Assembly: GCA_003167555.1 (NCBI GenBank)
Contig: PMSN01000010.1
Coordinates: 16,935 to 80,934 of the forward strand
Length of the DNA stretch: 64,000 bases
Origin: Spartobacteria bacterium
Lineage (GTDB): Bacteria > Verrucomicrobiota > Verrucomicrobiia > Chthoniobacterales > UBA10450
Direction: 5' to 3'
Positions within the stretch are counted from its first letter, which is position 1; the number at the start of each line of letters is the position of its first letter. The position numbers and the translations under genes are program-made. The notes under the pieces were generated by a model. The model ran no database searches. It was not told where the DNA came from and worked only from the letters and a program-made list of their open reading frames with translations. This document shows positions 21,448 to 31,009 of this stretch, piece by piece.

Positions 21448-23043
21448 CTAATGATTCCAACCAGGAATCGATTTGCTCAAAACGCCGTCGCGCGTTTGGG
21501 CCGTGGCGGCGAGCTGCGCGTTGAGTTCCTGCAAAAGCGCGCGGTCGGTTTTCCGCACAGCGAATCCCATTTTTTCCAGTTCGAGGCCCGGGACAATCTC
21601 GGCGGTGATATCGGTCTGGGCCAGCTCCGCCCCGATCGATTGCTTCAGCTCGGCGACTTTTTGGAGCGCGTACGGCTTGTCCATTAACGCGCCATCGATC
21701 CGCTCCGCCAGGAGATCGGCAAGCATGCGGTCGTAGGCGCCGCTTCCCGCGTAGGGCACGAAGCGCTCGGTCGCGGTCTCGCCGAGAAGTTTGCGGGCGA
21801 AGGTTTCGTTCGTCGTCTTCTCCGCGGCGCCCACTCGTGGCAGGATCAGTTTGCCTTGCTCGAACGGTTTCACGCCCGGCTTCGCGATCATCGTCTGTGG
21901 ATATTGGAGCGTCGGCTCGGTGAAAAGGAGTCCGTAAGTTTTCTCTCGCTCCGGCGTGATGGAAATGGCCGATGCGATCAGGTCGACACCACCGTCGCGC
22001 TCGAGCAGCCGAAAAAATTCCTCGCCCCAGATCCGCCGCGTGTAAGTGATTGTGGGTTTGGCCGTGATGCCGTGCGCGGCCAGAATGCGCGTGCCGAGGT
22101 CGCGCAGCAGCTCGATCTCGTAGCCGGTCAATTCCGCGCCTTCCTGGCGAACGAAAAATCCATCCGGCTCCGCGGTCCCGACATGAATGGTGCGCGTGGC
22201 GATGATGCGATTCAGCGCGCTCGGAAAATAAACGAAGCTCTGTTCCTTGTTCCACTCGCCAAATCGCTCGCGCTCGCCGGGCCGCTGCCAGATTGGCCGC
22301 ACCTTCCACATCACCTTTCCCTCGATTCGCTGCGGCACGATTGAGTTGCGCGCGGTGCGTTGCACAATCGGCGCCTTGCCCGCCGGCGTCAGCGAAACCT
22401 CGAACGAAAGATTTTCCTGGCTCAGTTCTTTGCTCGTCCATGAGAGGAGCAGCGGGCCGACGATCGAAGCATTGGGCGCCGGATTTTCCAACTGCACCGT
22501 TTGGCCCGCCGGTTTGTGCCGGAGAAACCATGCGCCACCGCCAATCGCAAGCAACGCCGCCAGCGCGACGGAAGCCCAGAGCGCGACCGGCCGCTTTCGC
22601 GCTTTCTTCTCGACAGTCGCGGCTCCGCTCGGCGACGCGGAACGCCGTTGCAGCGCGAGGATAGCGTCCGCGAGTTCGCCGATATGTTTTTCCAGCGGCG
22701 GGTTCATCGCGTCGAGCCAGTGACAACTGCTGATAAAATATTCGAGGTCCTTCGACGGGACGACATCGGCGACGCGGAACGGAATGATCGAGACACCTTT
22801 GTTCACAGCGCGCTCGATTTCGCGCATCACCTGCGGCGAGCCATTCGAATGCTCGGAGAAAATCACCACCATCACCGCGCTGTCGCCGATCCCTTCGATG
22901 ATGGCGGAGCCCCAGGTGCGTCCCGGCCCGATGTCGCGCGGGGCGATCCAGCACCGGATCTTGTTTGCCTCGAGCGTCCCGCAGACGGCGTCGGCGACCT
23001 TCTTGTCTTCCGAGCAGTAGCTGATGAAAGCGTCGTAGGGCAT
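21448..23043 (-). CDS. TIR domain - transmembrane segment - periplasmic amino-acid-binding-like (SBP_bac_3) protein
   Basis: N-term MPYDAFISYCSEDKKVADAVCGTLEANKIRCWIAPRDI...SEHSNGSPQVMREIERAV (TIR); ALWASVALAALLAIGGGAWFL (TM); C-term TIHVGTAEPDGFFVRQEGAELTGYEIELLRDLG...GVDLIASAISITPEREKTYGLLFTEPTLQ (SBP3). Start moved to 23043. Confidence 0.88.
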   Translation of the reverse strand: MPYDAFISYCSEDKKVADAVCGTLEANKIRCWIAPRDIGPGRTWGSAIIEGIGDSAVMVVIFSEHSNGSPQVMREIERAVNKGVSIIPFRVADVVPSKDLEYFISSCHWLDAMNPPLEKHIGELADAILALQRRSASPSGAATVEKKARKRPVALWASVALAALLAIGGGAWFLRHKPAGQTVQLENPAPNASIVGPLLLSWTSKELSQENLSFEVSLTPAGKAPIVQRTARNSIVPQRIEGKVMWKVRPIWQRPGERERFGEWNKEQSFVYFPSALNRIIATRTIHVGTAEPDGFFVRQEGAELTGYEIELLRDLGTRILAAHGITAKPTITYTRRIWGEEFFRLLERDGGVDLIASAISITPEREKTYGLLFTEPTLQYPQTMIAKPGVKPFEQGKLILPRVGAAEKTTNETFARKLLGETATERFVPYAGSGAYDRMLADLLAERIDGALMDKPYALQKVAELKQSIGAELAQTDITAEIVPGLELEKMGFAVRKTDRALLQELNAQLAATAQTRDGVLSKSIPGWNH

Positions 23044-23148
23044 GCGCCCGCGATCATAACGCGCGAGCCGGCACATTGGCAATGCGACCGTCTCCGATGC
23101 GCTCTCGCGATAATTTCCTTTCACGACGCTCCGGCGCAGTCTTAGTTC

Positions 23149-23907
23149 ATGACAACGATGCATCGATTGTTGTCCGTGCTCTTTTTTGCGATCAGTCTGC
23201 CCGCGGCAATGCGTGCGGGTGGAAAGTCCGAGTTAAACAAAAGTGGGCAGTGCCTGGTTGTCCTGACGGATAACTGGGACGCAACGAACGGTATGGTGCG
23301 AACGTTCGAACGGAATAAGGCAACGGGCACTTGGAAAGATCGCGGTCCCGCGTTCCCCGTCGTCGTGGGCAAGAAAGGTTTGGGTCAGGGCCTCGGGCTG
23401 GTCGCAATTGAATTCAAGGGCGCGCCCATGAAAAAGGAGGGCGACAACAAAGCGCCGGCCGGAATTTTCCGGCTCTCATCCGCCTTTGGTTACGCGCCGC
23501 GGCGCTCGGCCCGCTGGATACGACTGCCGTACGTGGCGCTCTCGAAAGAAACGGAAGGCATCGACGATCCGAAGTCGCGCTACTACACGCAATTGGTCGA
23601 CCGTTCCAAGATCGCGCATCCGGATTGGCGCAGTTCCGAACAGATGTTGCGCAAGGACGTGCTCTACAAATGGGGCGTAGTCGTTGAGCATAACGCCCGG
23701 GCAATTCCCGGCGCCGGTTCGTGCATCTTTCTCCACATCTGGAAAGATTCGTCGTCGGCCACGGCCGGTTGCACCGCGATGCGCGAGAAGGATCTCGTCG
23801 CACTGCTCCGCTGGCTGGACCCCAAACGGCGGCCCGTTTTGATCCAGATGCCGAGAGCGGAGTACGCCAGACTGCGAATAAAATACGAGTTACCGGGAGA
23901 TCGTTGA
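23149..23907 (+). CDS. L,D-transpeptidase (YkuD-like) family protein, secreted
   Basis: Signal peptide; APAGIFRLSSAFGYAP; CIFLHIWKDSSSATAGCTAM catalytic Cys region. Confidence 0.82.
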   Translation: MTTMHRLLSVLFFAISLPAAMRAGGKSELNKSGQCLVVLTDNWDATNGMVRTFERNKATGTWKDRGPAFPVVVGKKGLGQGLGLVAIEFKGAPMKKEGDNKAPAGIFRLSSAFGYAPRRSARWIRLPYVALSKETEGIDDPKSRYYTQLVDRSKIAHPDWRSSEQMLRKDVLYKWGVVVEHNARAIPGAGSCIFLHIWKDSSSATAGCTAMREKDLVALLRWLDPKRRPVLIQMPRAEYARLRIKYELPGDR

Positions 23908-23952
23908 ATGGTGCGTTTGCATCCCCCGGAAGTTTGCTACCTTGATGGCCGC

Positions 23953-25251
23953 ATGAAATACGACGTGGCGATCATTGGCGGCGGACCCGCCGGCAGCATC
24001 GCGGCCGCTTTGCTCGCGCGCGCTGGGCGCCGCGCCGTGGTGTTGGAGCGCGACAAGTTCCCGCGCTTCCACATCGGCGAATCGCTTTTGCCCTTTAGCA
24101 TGCAGGCTTTCACCCGGCTCGGCTTGCATGAGAAATTCGCCCGGGCCGGTTTCATGGAAAAATTTGGCGGCGAGATGTACGGGGCGTGCAGCGAGCAGGG
24201 CGTAAAATTTTATTTCGAAGACGGCTTCCGCTCCCAAACCGACCGCTCCTATCAGGTGACGCGCGCGGAGTTCGACAAAGTCCTGCTCGATCACGCTGCG
24301 GAAAGCGGCGCGGAAGTGCGCGAGGAAACATCGGTTGAAAACGTCGCGTTCCCCGACGGCGAAGTGCTATTGCGGATCACTCCGAAGAATGGCGTCAGCG
24401 AAGGAATCTCCGCGCAGTACGTCATCGACGCGAGCGGACGCAATTCAATTGTGGGTTCGCAGTTCAAGCTCAAGAGAAACTACGACCATCTCCAAAAGAT
24501 TTCGCTCTTCGCGCATTACGACGGCGTGGAGCGCGCCGAAGGCCGTGATGGAACTCTCACCCGCATGGTGCGCGCGATCGATCGCTGGTTCTGGGTTATT
24601 CCCCTGACCGCCACACGCACGAGCATCGGCGTCGTGCTGGATCATCCCGTCTTCAAAAAAGCCGGTTTGAGCCCGGAAGAATTTCTCGAGCAGGCGATCG
24701 AGGAGCAGCCGCTGCTCATGCGGAGAATGAGTGTCGCGGAACGAGTCTCGCCGGTTCGCACCGCCGCCGATTTTTCCTATCGCAACACGCGGCTGACCGG
24801 CGAGCGCTGGCTGCTGGCGGGCGACGCGGCGGGTTTCATCGATCCGGTTTTCAGCAGCGGCGTTTTCCTCGCGGTCCTCGCCGGCGAACAATGCGCCGAC
24901 GTTTTGCACGAAGTGCTCGACCATCCGGGCCACGCGCGCCGCCTGTTCGCGCGTTACGCGCGCAACATTAACAAGGCCATGGATGTTTATCTCCGCTTCG
25001 TCAACGCGTGGTACTCGAAGGAATTTATTGAAGTGTTCCTGCATCCGCAGGATTTCCTGCAAATTCCGCCGGCGGTGAACGCCGTCCTGGGCGGCAATGC
25101 CGGGACGAGCTTCGCCATCAAATGGCGCATGTCGGTTTTCTATATGCTCGTTTGGCTGCAGCGCTATTTGCCGCTCTGCCCGCGCCGCAGTCTCGTCCCG
25201 CAGAAGGAAGAGGTTTCGCCAACGCCTGAGCCCGCGTGCGCCATTTCATGA
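23953..25251 (+). CDS. FAD-dependent oxidoreductase (geranylgeranyl reductase / halogenase-like, PHBH fold)
   Basis: MKYDVAIIGGGPAGSIAAALLARAGRRAVVLERDKFPRFHIGESLLP; WLLAGDAAGFIDPVFSSGVFLAV. Confidence 0.9.
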   Translation: MKYDVAIIGGGPAGSIAAALLARAGRRAVVLERDKFPRFHIGESLLPFSMQAFTRLGLHEKFARAGFMEKFGGEMYGACSEQGVKFYFEDGFRSQTDRSYQVTRAEFDKVLLDHAAESGAEVREETSVENVAFPDGEVLLRITPKNGVSEGISAQYVIDASGRNSIVGSQFKLKRNYDHLQKISLFAHYDGVERAEGRDGTLTRMVRAIDRWFWVIPLTATRTSIGVVLDHPVFKKAGLSPEEFLEQAIEEQPLLMRRMSVAERVSPVRTAADFSYRNTRLTGERWLLAGDAAGFIDPVFSSGVFLAVLAGEQCADVLHEVLDHPGHARRLFARYARNINKAMDVYLRFVNAWYSKEFIEVFLHPQDFLQIPPAVNAVLGGNAGTSFAIKWRMSVFYMLVWLQRYLPLCPRRSLVPQKEEVSPTPEPACAIS

Positions 25252-25658
25252 AGATCCTTCTGGTCGCCTTTGCGATTGTCGGCCTAACGAGCTGTGAAAC
25301 AATGCGCCACCAATTCGCGGGCCCGGCGCTCGACTGGCAGGCCCGCAATGGCCAGCTTCTTTACCACGGCCGGAAGACGACCTTGATCGGCGAAGTGCTC
25401 GTGCGGTTTTCGAAAGCGGGCGATCTCGAGCTGACTTTTACGAAGGGTCCCGGCGTGCCGCTTTTGGAAGTGCGGCAGGACGCAAACTTCGCCCGCGTGA
25501 GCGGTCCGCTCGCCCGCGGCTCGTGGTCGGGCCCGACCGGGCAAGCCCCGATGCGGCTGCGCGGATGGCTGGAATTGCGCGAAGTGCTGATGGCCTCGGG
25601 CGAAAAATTATCCGTGCACCACGAGTTCGGCCAGGAGCGTTTCATTTTCCGCTTTTGA
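25248..25658 (+). CDS. Small predicted lipoprotein
   Basis: MKILLVAFAIVGLTSCETMRHQF lipobox LTSC; overlaps previous stop. Confidence 0.7.
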   Translation: MKILLVAFAIVGLTSCETMRHQFAGPALDWQARNGQLLYHGRKTTLIGEVLVRFSKAGDLELTFTKGPGVPLLEVRQDANFARVSGPLARGSWSGPTGQAPMRLRGWLELREVLMASGEKLSVHHEFGQERFIFRF

Positions 25659-25706
25659 CCGGCGCGGGTTGAAACGCGAGCGTCGCGCCTCCCGCCGAAC
25701 GTAGTC

Positions 25707-28238
25707 ATGCCTTTTCATTCTTTCATCGCCAAGCTCGTCACTCAGCGCCGCGCCGCGGTCTGGTGGGCGGTCGCGCTGATCAGCGCCGCTTCGATTTACG
25801 TCCTGGTGACGCGGATGAAGCTCGATACCGAGGTGCTCAACCTTCTCCCGACCGGATTCGAATCGGTCGAGGGCCTGAAAGTTTACAACCGCGATTTTTC
25901 GCAAGTGCGCGAGCTGACTTTCGCTCTGGTCTCGCAGCCCGAGGATGTCGACAAGCTGGAGGAATTCGCGCCGCAGTTTGCGCAACGATTGCGCGAACAG
26001 CCATGGTGCACGCGTGTCCTCGCAGGCGCGCCGATCGAAACACCCGAAGGCATTCGCGATTTACAATCGATCGCCGTTCCGCTCCTGCTGAACCTCGAGC
26101 CGGCCGCGTTCAACGAGACGCTCGCGCTCCTCGAACCGCAGAAAATTCGCGAGCGGTTGCAGAGGCTCCATCAGGAATTGGAAGCGGGCTCGCCGCGGCC
26201 GCAGATCGAATTGGGCCTCGATCCGCTCGGTGTCATCGGGCCGGCATTGAAACCTTTCGCCGGCAACGCCGCCATGGAAGAAGACCAGCCTCTCACGTCG
26301 CCCGACCGTACCATGCGCGTCTTCCTCACGGTCACGAACCAGGCGAGCCTCAGCGCGTTCGATTGCCAGAAACTGATGCGGGAAGTGAAAGCATTTCAGC
26401 AATCCGCGCACGAAGGCTGGGACGGCGGCCCGCTTCAAATCCTCGTGACCGGACGCTCCGCCTACGTCGCGGAGATTTCGTTGAGCATGCGGCACGACAT
26501 CGTCATCACGCTGCTCGGCTCGATCGTTTTGGTGGGCGCGGTTTTCTACATCGGGTTTCATCGCTGGCTGCCGCTCCTCGGAATGGGGTTTTCGCTGCTG
26601 CTCTGCTGCCTCGTCGCGCTCGCCGCGGGCCTCCTGATTTTCCACGAGCTCAACATGGTCACGGTCGGATTTTGCGCGATCCTGATCGGCCTCGGAGTCG
26701 ATTTCGCGATTCTGGTTTTTGGCCGTTACCAGCAAGCGCGCGATGAAGGGAGCGATCACACCGCGGCCGTGAGCGAAGCCGTGCTCACGCTCGGGAAAGC
26801 GATTTTTTTCGGCGCGCTCACGACGGCGGTCGGTTTCATGGCGCTGCTTTTGGCGGGCTCGCGCGGATTCACCCAGCTTGGCGTCTTGATCGCGCTCGGC
26901 ATTAGTTTCGCCGGCATCTTTATGCTGACGGTTTTCTTCCTCGTGCTCCCGCGCAAAGCTTCCACGCCGCGGCGCGACTGGATGTTTGACCTCGTGAAAA
27001 AATACGTGCGTTGGACGGTGCGGCGGCCCGGACCAATGCTCTGGATTTCCATTCCCCTCCTTCTCCTTCTCACGGCGATCGCGCTTTCCCCGCGCCCGCC
27101 GATTATCTTCGACGTGAGCACGCACTCGATGGAACCGAAGCGGAGCGACGCCGGTTACGCCCTCAAGACCATCATGGAAAAAATGCCGGCGCGCTGGGAA
27201 CCGGTCATCGGGATGGTGCAGGCGAAAGATCCGCAACAACTGCACGATTACTGGCAGAAGATCGCCGCGCACTGGACCGAAGTGCAGGCGGCCGGAAAAA
27301 TAAAAGGCTTTTCAACTCCGGCGGCGCTGGCCTTATCGCCCGCGCGTTTGCAAACCAACCGGGAAAGGCTCCGAAGCGCAAATCTCTCGGCCGCGCGGGA
27401 CGCGCTCGAAGCCGCGATCGCAGCGGAAGGTTTCAGCCGCGAGACTTTCGATTCCGCTTTCACGTTGCTCGAACAATTGCAGGGCGCGGCTTATCCGTCC
27501 GTGCAATTGCCGGATTGGCGAACGCAATTGCCGCCGGCCTCGAGCTGGTGGTTTCTGGTCGACCGCTATTTCGCGCACGATCCTCTTCTCGCGACGGGAT
27601 TCGTGACGACGAACGAGCCGGTCGCGACCCAGGAGCAAAAGGAAATGCTGCATCGCGAATTGCCCGTCGCGGGAATCCCGATGGTCCTGTCGGGCTGGAG
27701 TTTTACGCTCACGGATTTGGTGCCGTGGTCGCAGCGCCAGCTCATCTTGATCAGCGCGTTGATGGCGATCTTCGACGTCACGCTGCTCGCGGTGCTTTAT
27801 CGCGACTGGCGTCTCTGGCTGATTCAAGTCGCCACCCTCGCCATGGCCGTCTGCGCGATGATCGCATCGATGAAGGTGCTCCAGATCCCGCTCAATCTGC
27901 TCAACGTCCTTGCCTTTCGGCTCGTCCTCGCCATCGGAGTCGATTACGGAATCTATGTGCTTCTGGTCTGGCAAAAAGCGAGGCAGCTCGATCACGATGT
28001 CGCCGGCGTGGTCAAGCCGGTGATTCTGGCCGGCTTGACGGCGATCTGCGGCTTCGGTTCGCTCGGCGCCGCGAACAATCCGACGCTGGCGGGACTGGGT
28101 TACGCGTGCGCGCTTGGTTTGTTCTGGAGCCTGGCCGCGACGATTTTTTTCACTTTGCCCGCGGCGGCTGCGGCTGAACCGAAGTCGTGGCGCGAAGAAT
28201 CTTTGCAGCCACGCGTCAAAGAACCTGAAAATGTTTAA
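25707..28238 (+). CDS. MMPL/RND family exporter
   Basis: 843 aa, two multi-TM blocks, VGFCAILIGLGVDFAILVFGRYQQARDEG and VLAFRLVLAIGVDYGIYVLLVWQKARQ. Confidence 0.88.
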   Translation: MPFHSFIAKLVTQRRAAVWWAVALISAASIYVLVTRMKLDTEVLNLLPTGFESVEGLKVYNRDFSQVRELTFALVSQPEDVDKLEEFAPQFAQRLREQPWCTRVLAGAPIETPEGIRDLQSIAVPLLLNLEPAAFNETLALLEPQKIRERLQRLHQELEAGSPRPQIELGLDPLGVIGPALKPFAGNAAMEEDQPLTSPDRTMRVFLTVTNQASLSAFDCQKLMREVKAFQQSAHEGWDGGPLQILVTGRSAYVAEISLSMRHDIVITLLGSIVLVGAVFYIGFHRWLPLLGMGFSLLLCCLVALAAGLLIFHELNMVTVGFCAILIGLGVDFAILVFGRYQQARDEGSDHTAAVSEAVLTLGKAIFFGALTTAVGFMALLLAGSRGFTQLGVLIALGISFAGIFMLTVFFLVLPRKASTPRRDWMFDLVKKYVRWTVRRPGPMLWISIPLLLLLTAIALSPRPPIIFDVSTHSMEPKRSDAGYALKTIMEKMPARWEPVIGMVQAKDPQQLHDYWQKIAAHWTEVQAAGKIKGFSTPAALALSPARLQTNRERLRSANLSAARDALEAAIAAEGFSRETFDSAFTLLEQLQGAAYPSVQLPDWRTQLPPASSWWFLVDRYFAHDPLLATGFVTTNEPVATQEQKEMLHRELPVAGIPMVLSGWSFTLTDLVPWSQRQLILISALMAIFDVTLLAVLYRDWRLWLIQVATLAMAVCAMIASMKVLQIPLNLLNVLAFRLVLAIGVDYGIYVLLVWQKARQLDHDVAGVVKPVILAGLTAICGFGSLGAANNPTLAGLGYACALGLFWSLAATIFFTLPAAAAAEPKSWREESLQPRVKEPENV

Positions 28239-28902
28239 GCATCTATCTACCTCTCTTATCCTTGGTTTTCTCTTCCTCGCTCCGCTCGCATCCGCGGATC
28301 CTCTTTCTCCGGCCGACTTGAAAAGCCTGCTCGCCCGCATCCGGGAGAAACGCGCCGCGGCGCCCCAGGTCCAGGCCGATTTCCAGGAAGAAAAAAATGT
28401 CCGGATGCTGAACAAACCGATCGTGAGCTCCGGCAAAATCTGGTTCCAATCTCCGAACAGATTCCGGCGCGAAGCGAAAGGCAACGCGCCCAGCCTCACG
28501 GTCAGCGATGGCCAGCAGTTATGGATTTATTATCCGAACTTCAAATCGGCCGAGCACTACTCGTTAGGCAAACGCTCGCCGCTCGATGCCGGGATCGCCG
28601 CGATCACGGCCAGTTTGAATCTGGAGAACGTCGAAGCCATTTACCACATCACCGGCGCGAAAGAGTCGGACGGATACCTGCTTCAGCTCGCCCCGCGCAA
28701 TCCCTCGATGAAGCGGCTTCTCCAGACCTTCAGCATCAAGATGAACAATGAATTGCAGGTCGTTCGCACTGAGATGGTGCAACCAAACGGCGACCGGATC
28801 GCTACGACCTACTCGAACGAAACGCGCGCGCCCATACCAGCCTCCACCTTCGAGTTTACACCGCCAGCCGGGACTGACGTGACGACGCCGTTGGGCCGGT
28901 AA
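28231..28902 (+). CDS. LolA-like outer-membrane lipoprotein carrier family protein
   Basis: MFKHLSTSLILGFLFLAPLASADPLSPADLKSLLARIREKRAAAPQVQADFQEEKNVRMLNKPIVSSGKIWFQSPNRFRREAK; 8-nt overlap with upstream gene. Confidence 0.82.
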   Translation: MFKHLSTSLILGFLFLAPLASADPLSPADLKSLLARIREKRAAAPQVQADFQEEKNVRMLNKPIVSSGKIWFQSPNRFRREAKGNAPSLTVSDGQQLWIYYPNFKSAEHYSLGKRSPLDAGIAAITASLNLENVEAIYHITGAKESDGYLLQLAPRNPSMKRLLQTFSIKMNNELQVVRTEMVQPNGDRIATTYSNETRAPIPASTFEFTPPAGTDVTTPLGR

Positions 28903-28960
28903 GGCCATTTTTAATCGGTGCTCGACAGATCGTTAGGGGATTGCTAGAACCGGCGGCGCA

Positions 28961-29293
28961 ATGCGGTGGCGTCCCCCTATAACGCTGGTGGCGGTTTCTC
29001 TTCTCCTCGCAGCGGCGGTGCGTGCAGAGCCGGCCAAGCCGCGCGATTCCGCCGGAATCATTTCGCACATCAAACGCGAAGCGGTGGAATCGACGGCAAT
29101 CGCGTCGATCGGCTACAGCAAACGCCTGCACGCTCTCGAAATCGAATTCCGGAATGGCGCGATCTATCGCTATCTCGAAGTCGAACCCCCGGTTCACCGC
29201 GATCTCATGAACGCGAAATCCAAAGCGCGCTTTTACGATGAGAATATCCGGAAGAAATACCGGTCTCTGCACGTGAGGCCGCGAGCAGAGTGA
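28961..29293 (+). CDS. KTSC domain protein, secreted
   Basis: AIASIGYSKRLHALEIEFRNGAIYRYLEVEPPVHRDLMNAKSKARFYDENIRKKY. Confidence 0.8.
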   Translation: MRWRPPITLVAVSLLLAAAVRAEPAKPRDSAGIISHIKREAVESTAIASIGYSKRLHALEIEFRNGAIYRYLEVEPPVHRDLMNAKSKARFYDENIRKKYRSLHVRPRAE

Positions 29294-29508
29294 AGCGCAC
29301 CACGCCGAAACAAGTCCGCCGCGAGATTTTCGTCCTCACGCCGGAGGAAAGAAGGACGGTTTGGTTTGTTCTGGTGGCGTTCGTTCTTGGATTAATCACG
29401 AAGCACTATCGCGACGAACGTTCGACCATCGCGCCAGGAACAGAAATCAAAGCCAGCGCCAGCGTGTCGCCGCTGCCTGAAACCAAACGTCCGCGCTCGC
29501 CCAGGTAG
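29290..29508 (+). CDS. Small single-TM hypothetical protein
   Basis: GTG start overlapping upstream TGA by 4 nt; RTVWFVLVAFVLGLITKHY TM. Confidence 0.55.
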   Translation: MKRTTPKQVRREIFVLTPEERRTVWFVLVAFVLGLITKHYRDERSTIAPGTEIKASASVSPLPETKRPRSPR

Positions 29509-29606
29509 TCTTCCTCCACAAGTTTTGGAAAGACAATCGCCGCTCCGTCTCATAATATAAGCGAGCCGGTCGCACGCCGATAAATTCCTGAACCCTGCTC
29601 AACCTT

Positions 29607-30995
29607 ATGTCGCTCATCTTTGAACGCGTTCTCACCGATGGCATCGCCGCAATCTCCTATCTGATCGGCGATGACGAAGAGGGCACCGCCGCCGTTATCG
29701 ATCCGCGGCCCGATGTCGAGATCTATTTGGAGCTGGCGCGCAAGAATGGCGTTTCGATTACGCACATTTTCGAGACGCACATCCATGCCGATCTCGTGAG
29801 CGGCGCGCGCGAGCTGGCGGACCGCACCGGCACCGCGAAAATCTATGCGAGCCGCGAGGGCGGCGCCGAGTACGGTTTCGCGTGCGAGCCGGTGAAGAAT
29901 GGCGACGAATTTGTTTTCCGCGCGCTCATTCTCACAGCGCGCCACACGCCCGGCCACACGCCCGAGCACATCAGCTACGTCGCCGCGGACGACGAGCATC
30001 CTGATTTTCCGTGGGGCGTTTTCACGGGCGATTCGCTTTTCGTCAACTCAGCCGGCCGCCCGGATCTGCTCGGGCGCGACGCGGACAAACTCGCTTCTCA
30101 GCTTTACGACACGCTCTGGGATTTCTACGGCAAGCTCGATGACGGCGTGATCATTCACCCGTCGCACGGAAGCGGTTCGCCCTGCGGCGCGGACATCGGC
30201 GATCGGCTCGAGAGCACGATGGGATTCGAGAAGCGCTTCAATCCTTACTATCAACGGAAGGAGCGAAAAGATTTTGTCGATTACGCGCTGGCCACTCCGC
30301 CGCCGGAGCCGACCTACTACAAGCGGATGAAAAAACTGAATGCGGCCGGGCCCGCGGTGCTGGGCCGGTTACCGATCATCCCGGCGCTGCCCCCGAGAAA
30401 ATTCAAGGAAATGGTGGAGGCCAAGAGCGCGCAGCTCGTGGACACGCGCACGATGCTGGCGTTCGGCGGCGGCCACATCGATGGCGCGCTCAATATCGCC
30501 GCGTCGCCGATCCTCTCGATCTGGGCCGGCTGGCTCCTTGATCCCGAGAAGCCGATTCTTCTCGTGCTCGAAAGCGACAGCGACGCGGAGAAAGTTTCAC
30601 AGCTCTTCGTGCGCACCGGGTACACGAAATTCGCCGGCTATCTGGTCGGCGGGATGCGGGCGTGGCAGAACGCCGGTTATCCGTTGCGCGAATTGCCGCA
30701 AATGACGGTTCACGATCTGCAAAGTTCGCGAAACGGTTTGCAGTTGGTCGACGTGCGCGGGCCCGCCGAATGGAAAAACGGCCGCATCCCCGGCGCAGTT
30801 CACATTTTCCTCCCGCATTTGCAGAAGCGTTCCGGCGAACTCGATCGCGAGCGGCCCGTGCTCCTCTACTGCGCCACAGGATATCGCGCGAGTCTGGCCG
30901 CGAGTGTGCTCGAGCGCGAGGGCTTCTCCGATGTGCGCAACCTGCCGGGAAGTTTCCACGCCTGGAAGGCCGCCAAGTTCCCGGTCGAGAAATAA
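29607..30995 (+). CDS. MBL-fold hydrolase with C-terminal rhodanese domains (persulfide dioxygenase-like)
   Basis: HIFETHIHADLVSGARELADRTG; TPGHTPEHISYV; two rhodanese-like segments, second with LLYCATGYRASLAASVL. Confidence 0.88.
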   Translation: MSLIFERVLTDGIAAISYLIGDDEEGTAAVIDPRPDVEIYLELARKNGVSITHIFETHIHADLVSGARELADRTGTAKIYASREGGAEYGFACEPVKNGDEFVFRALILTARHTPGHTPEHISYVAADDEHPDFPWGVFTGDSLFVNSAGRPDLLGRDADKLASQLYDTLWDFYGKLDDGVIIHPSHGSGSPCGADIGDRLESTMGFEKRFNPYYQRKERKDFVDYALATPPPEPTYYKRMKKLNAAGPAVLGRLPIIPALPPRKFKEMVEAKSAQLVDTRTMLAFGGGHIDGALNIAASPILSIWAGWLLDPEKPILLVLESDSDAEKVSQLFVRTGYTKFAGYLVGGMRAWQNAGYPLRELPQMTVHDLQSSRNGLQLVDVRGPAEWKNGRIPGAVHIFLPHLQKRSGELDRERPVLLYCATGYRASLAASVLEREGFSDVRNLPGSFHAWKAAKFPVEK

Positions 30996-31009
30996 ATCCG
31001 CGCTAATCT

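Noticed and set aside
21422-22954. 510-aa alternative-frame ORF inside the TIR-SBP gene
   Set aside because: Composition typical of a GC-frame shadow; the 571-aa frame has recognisable domains
23149-23907. L,D-transpeptidase gene as TIR effector partner
   Set aside because: Divergent and adjacent only; no sequence evidence of functional link, so not claimed as a system
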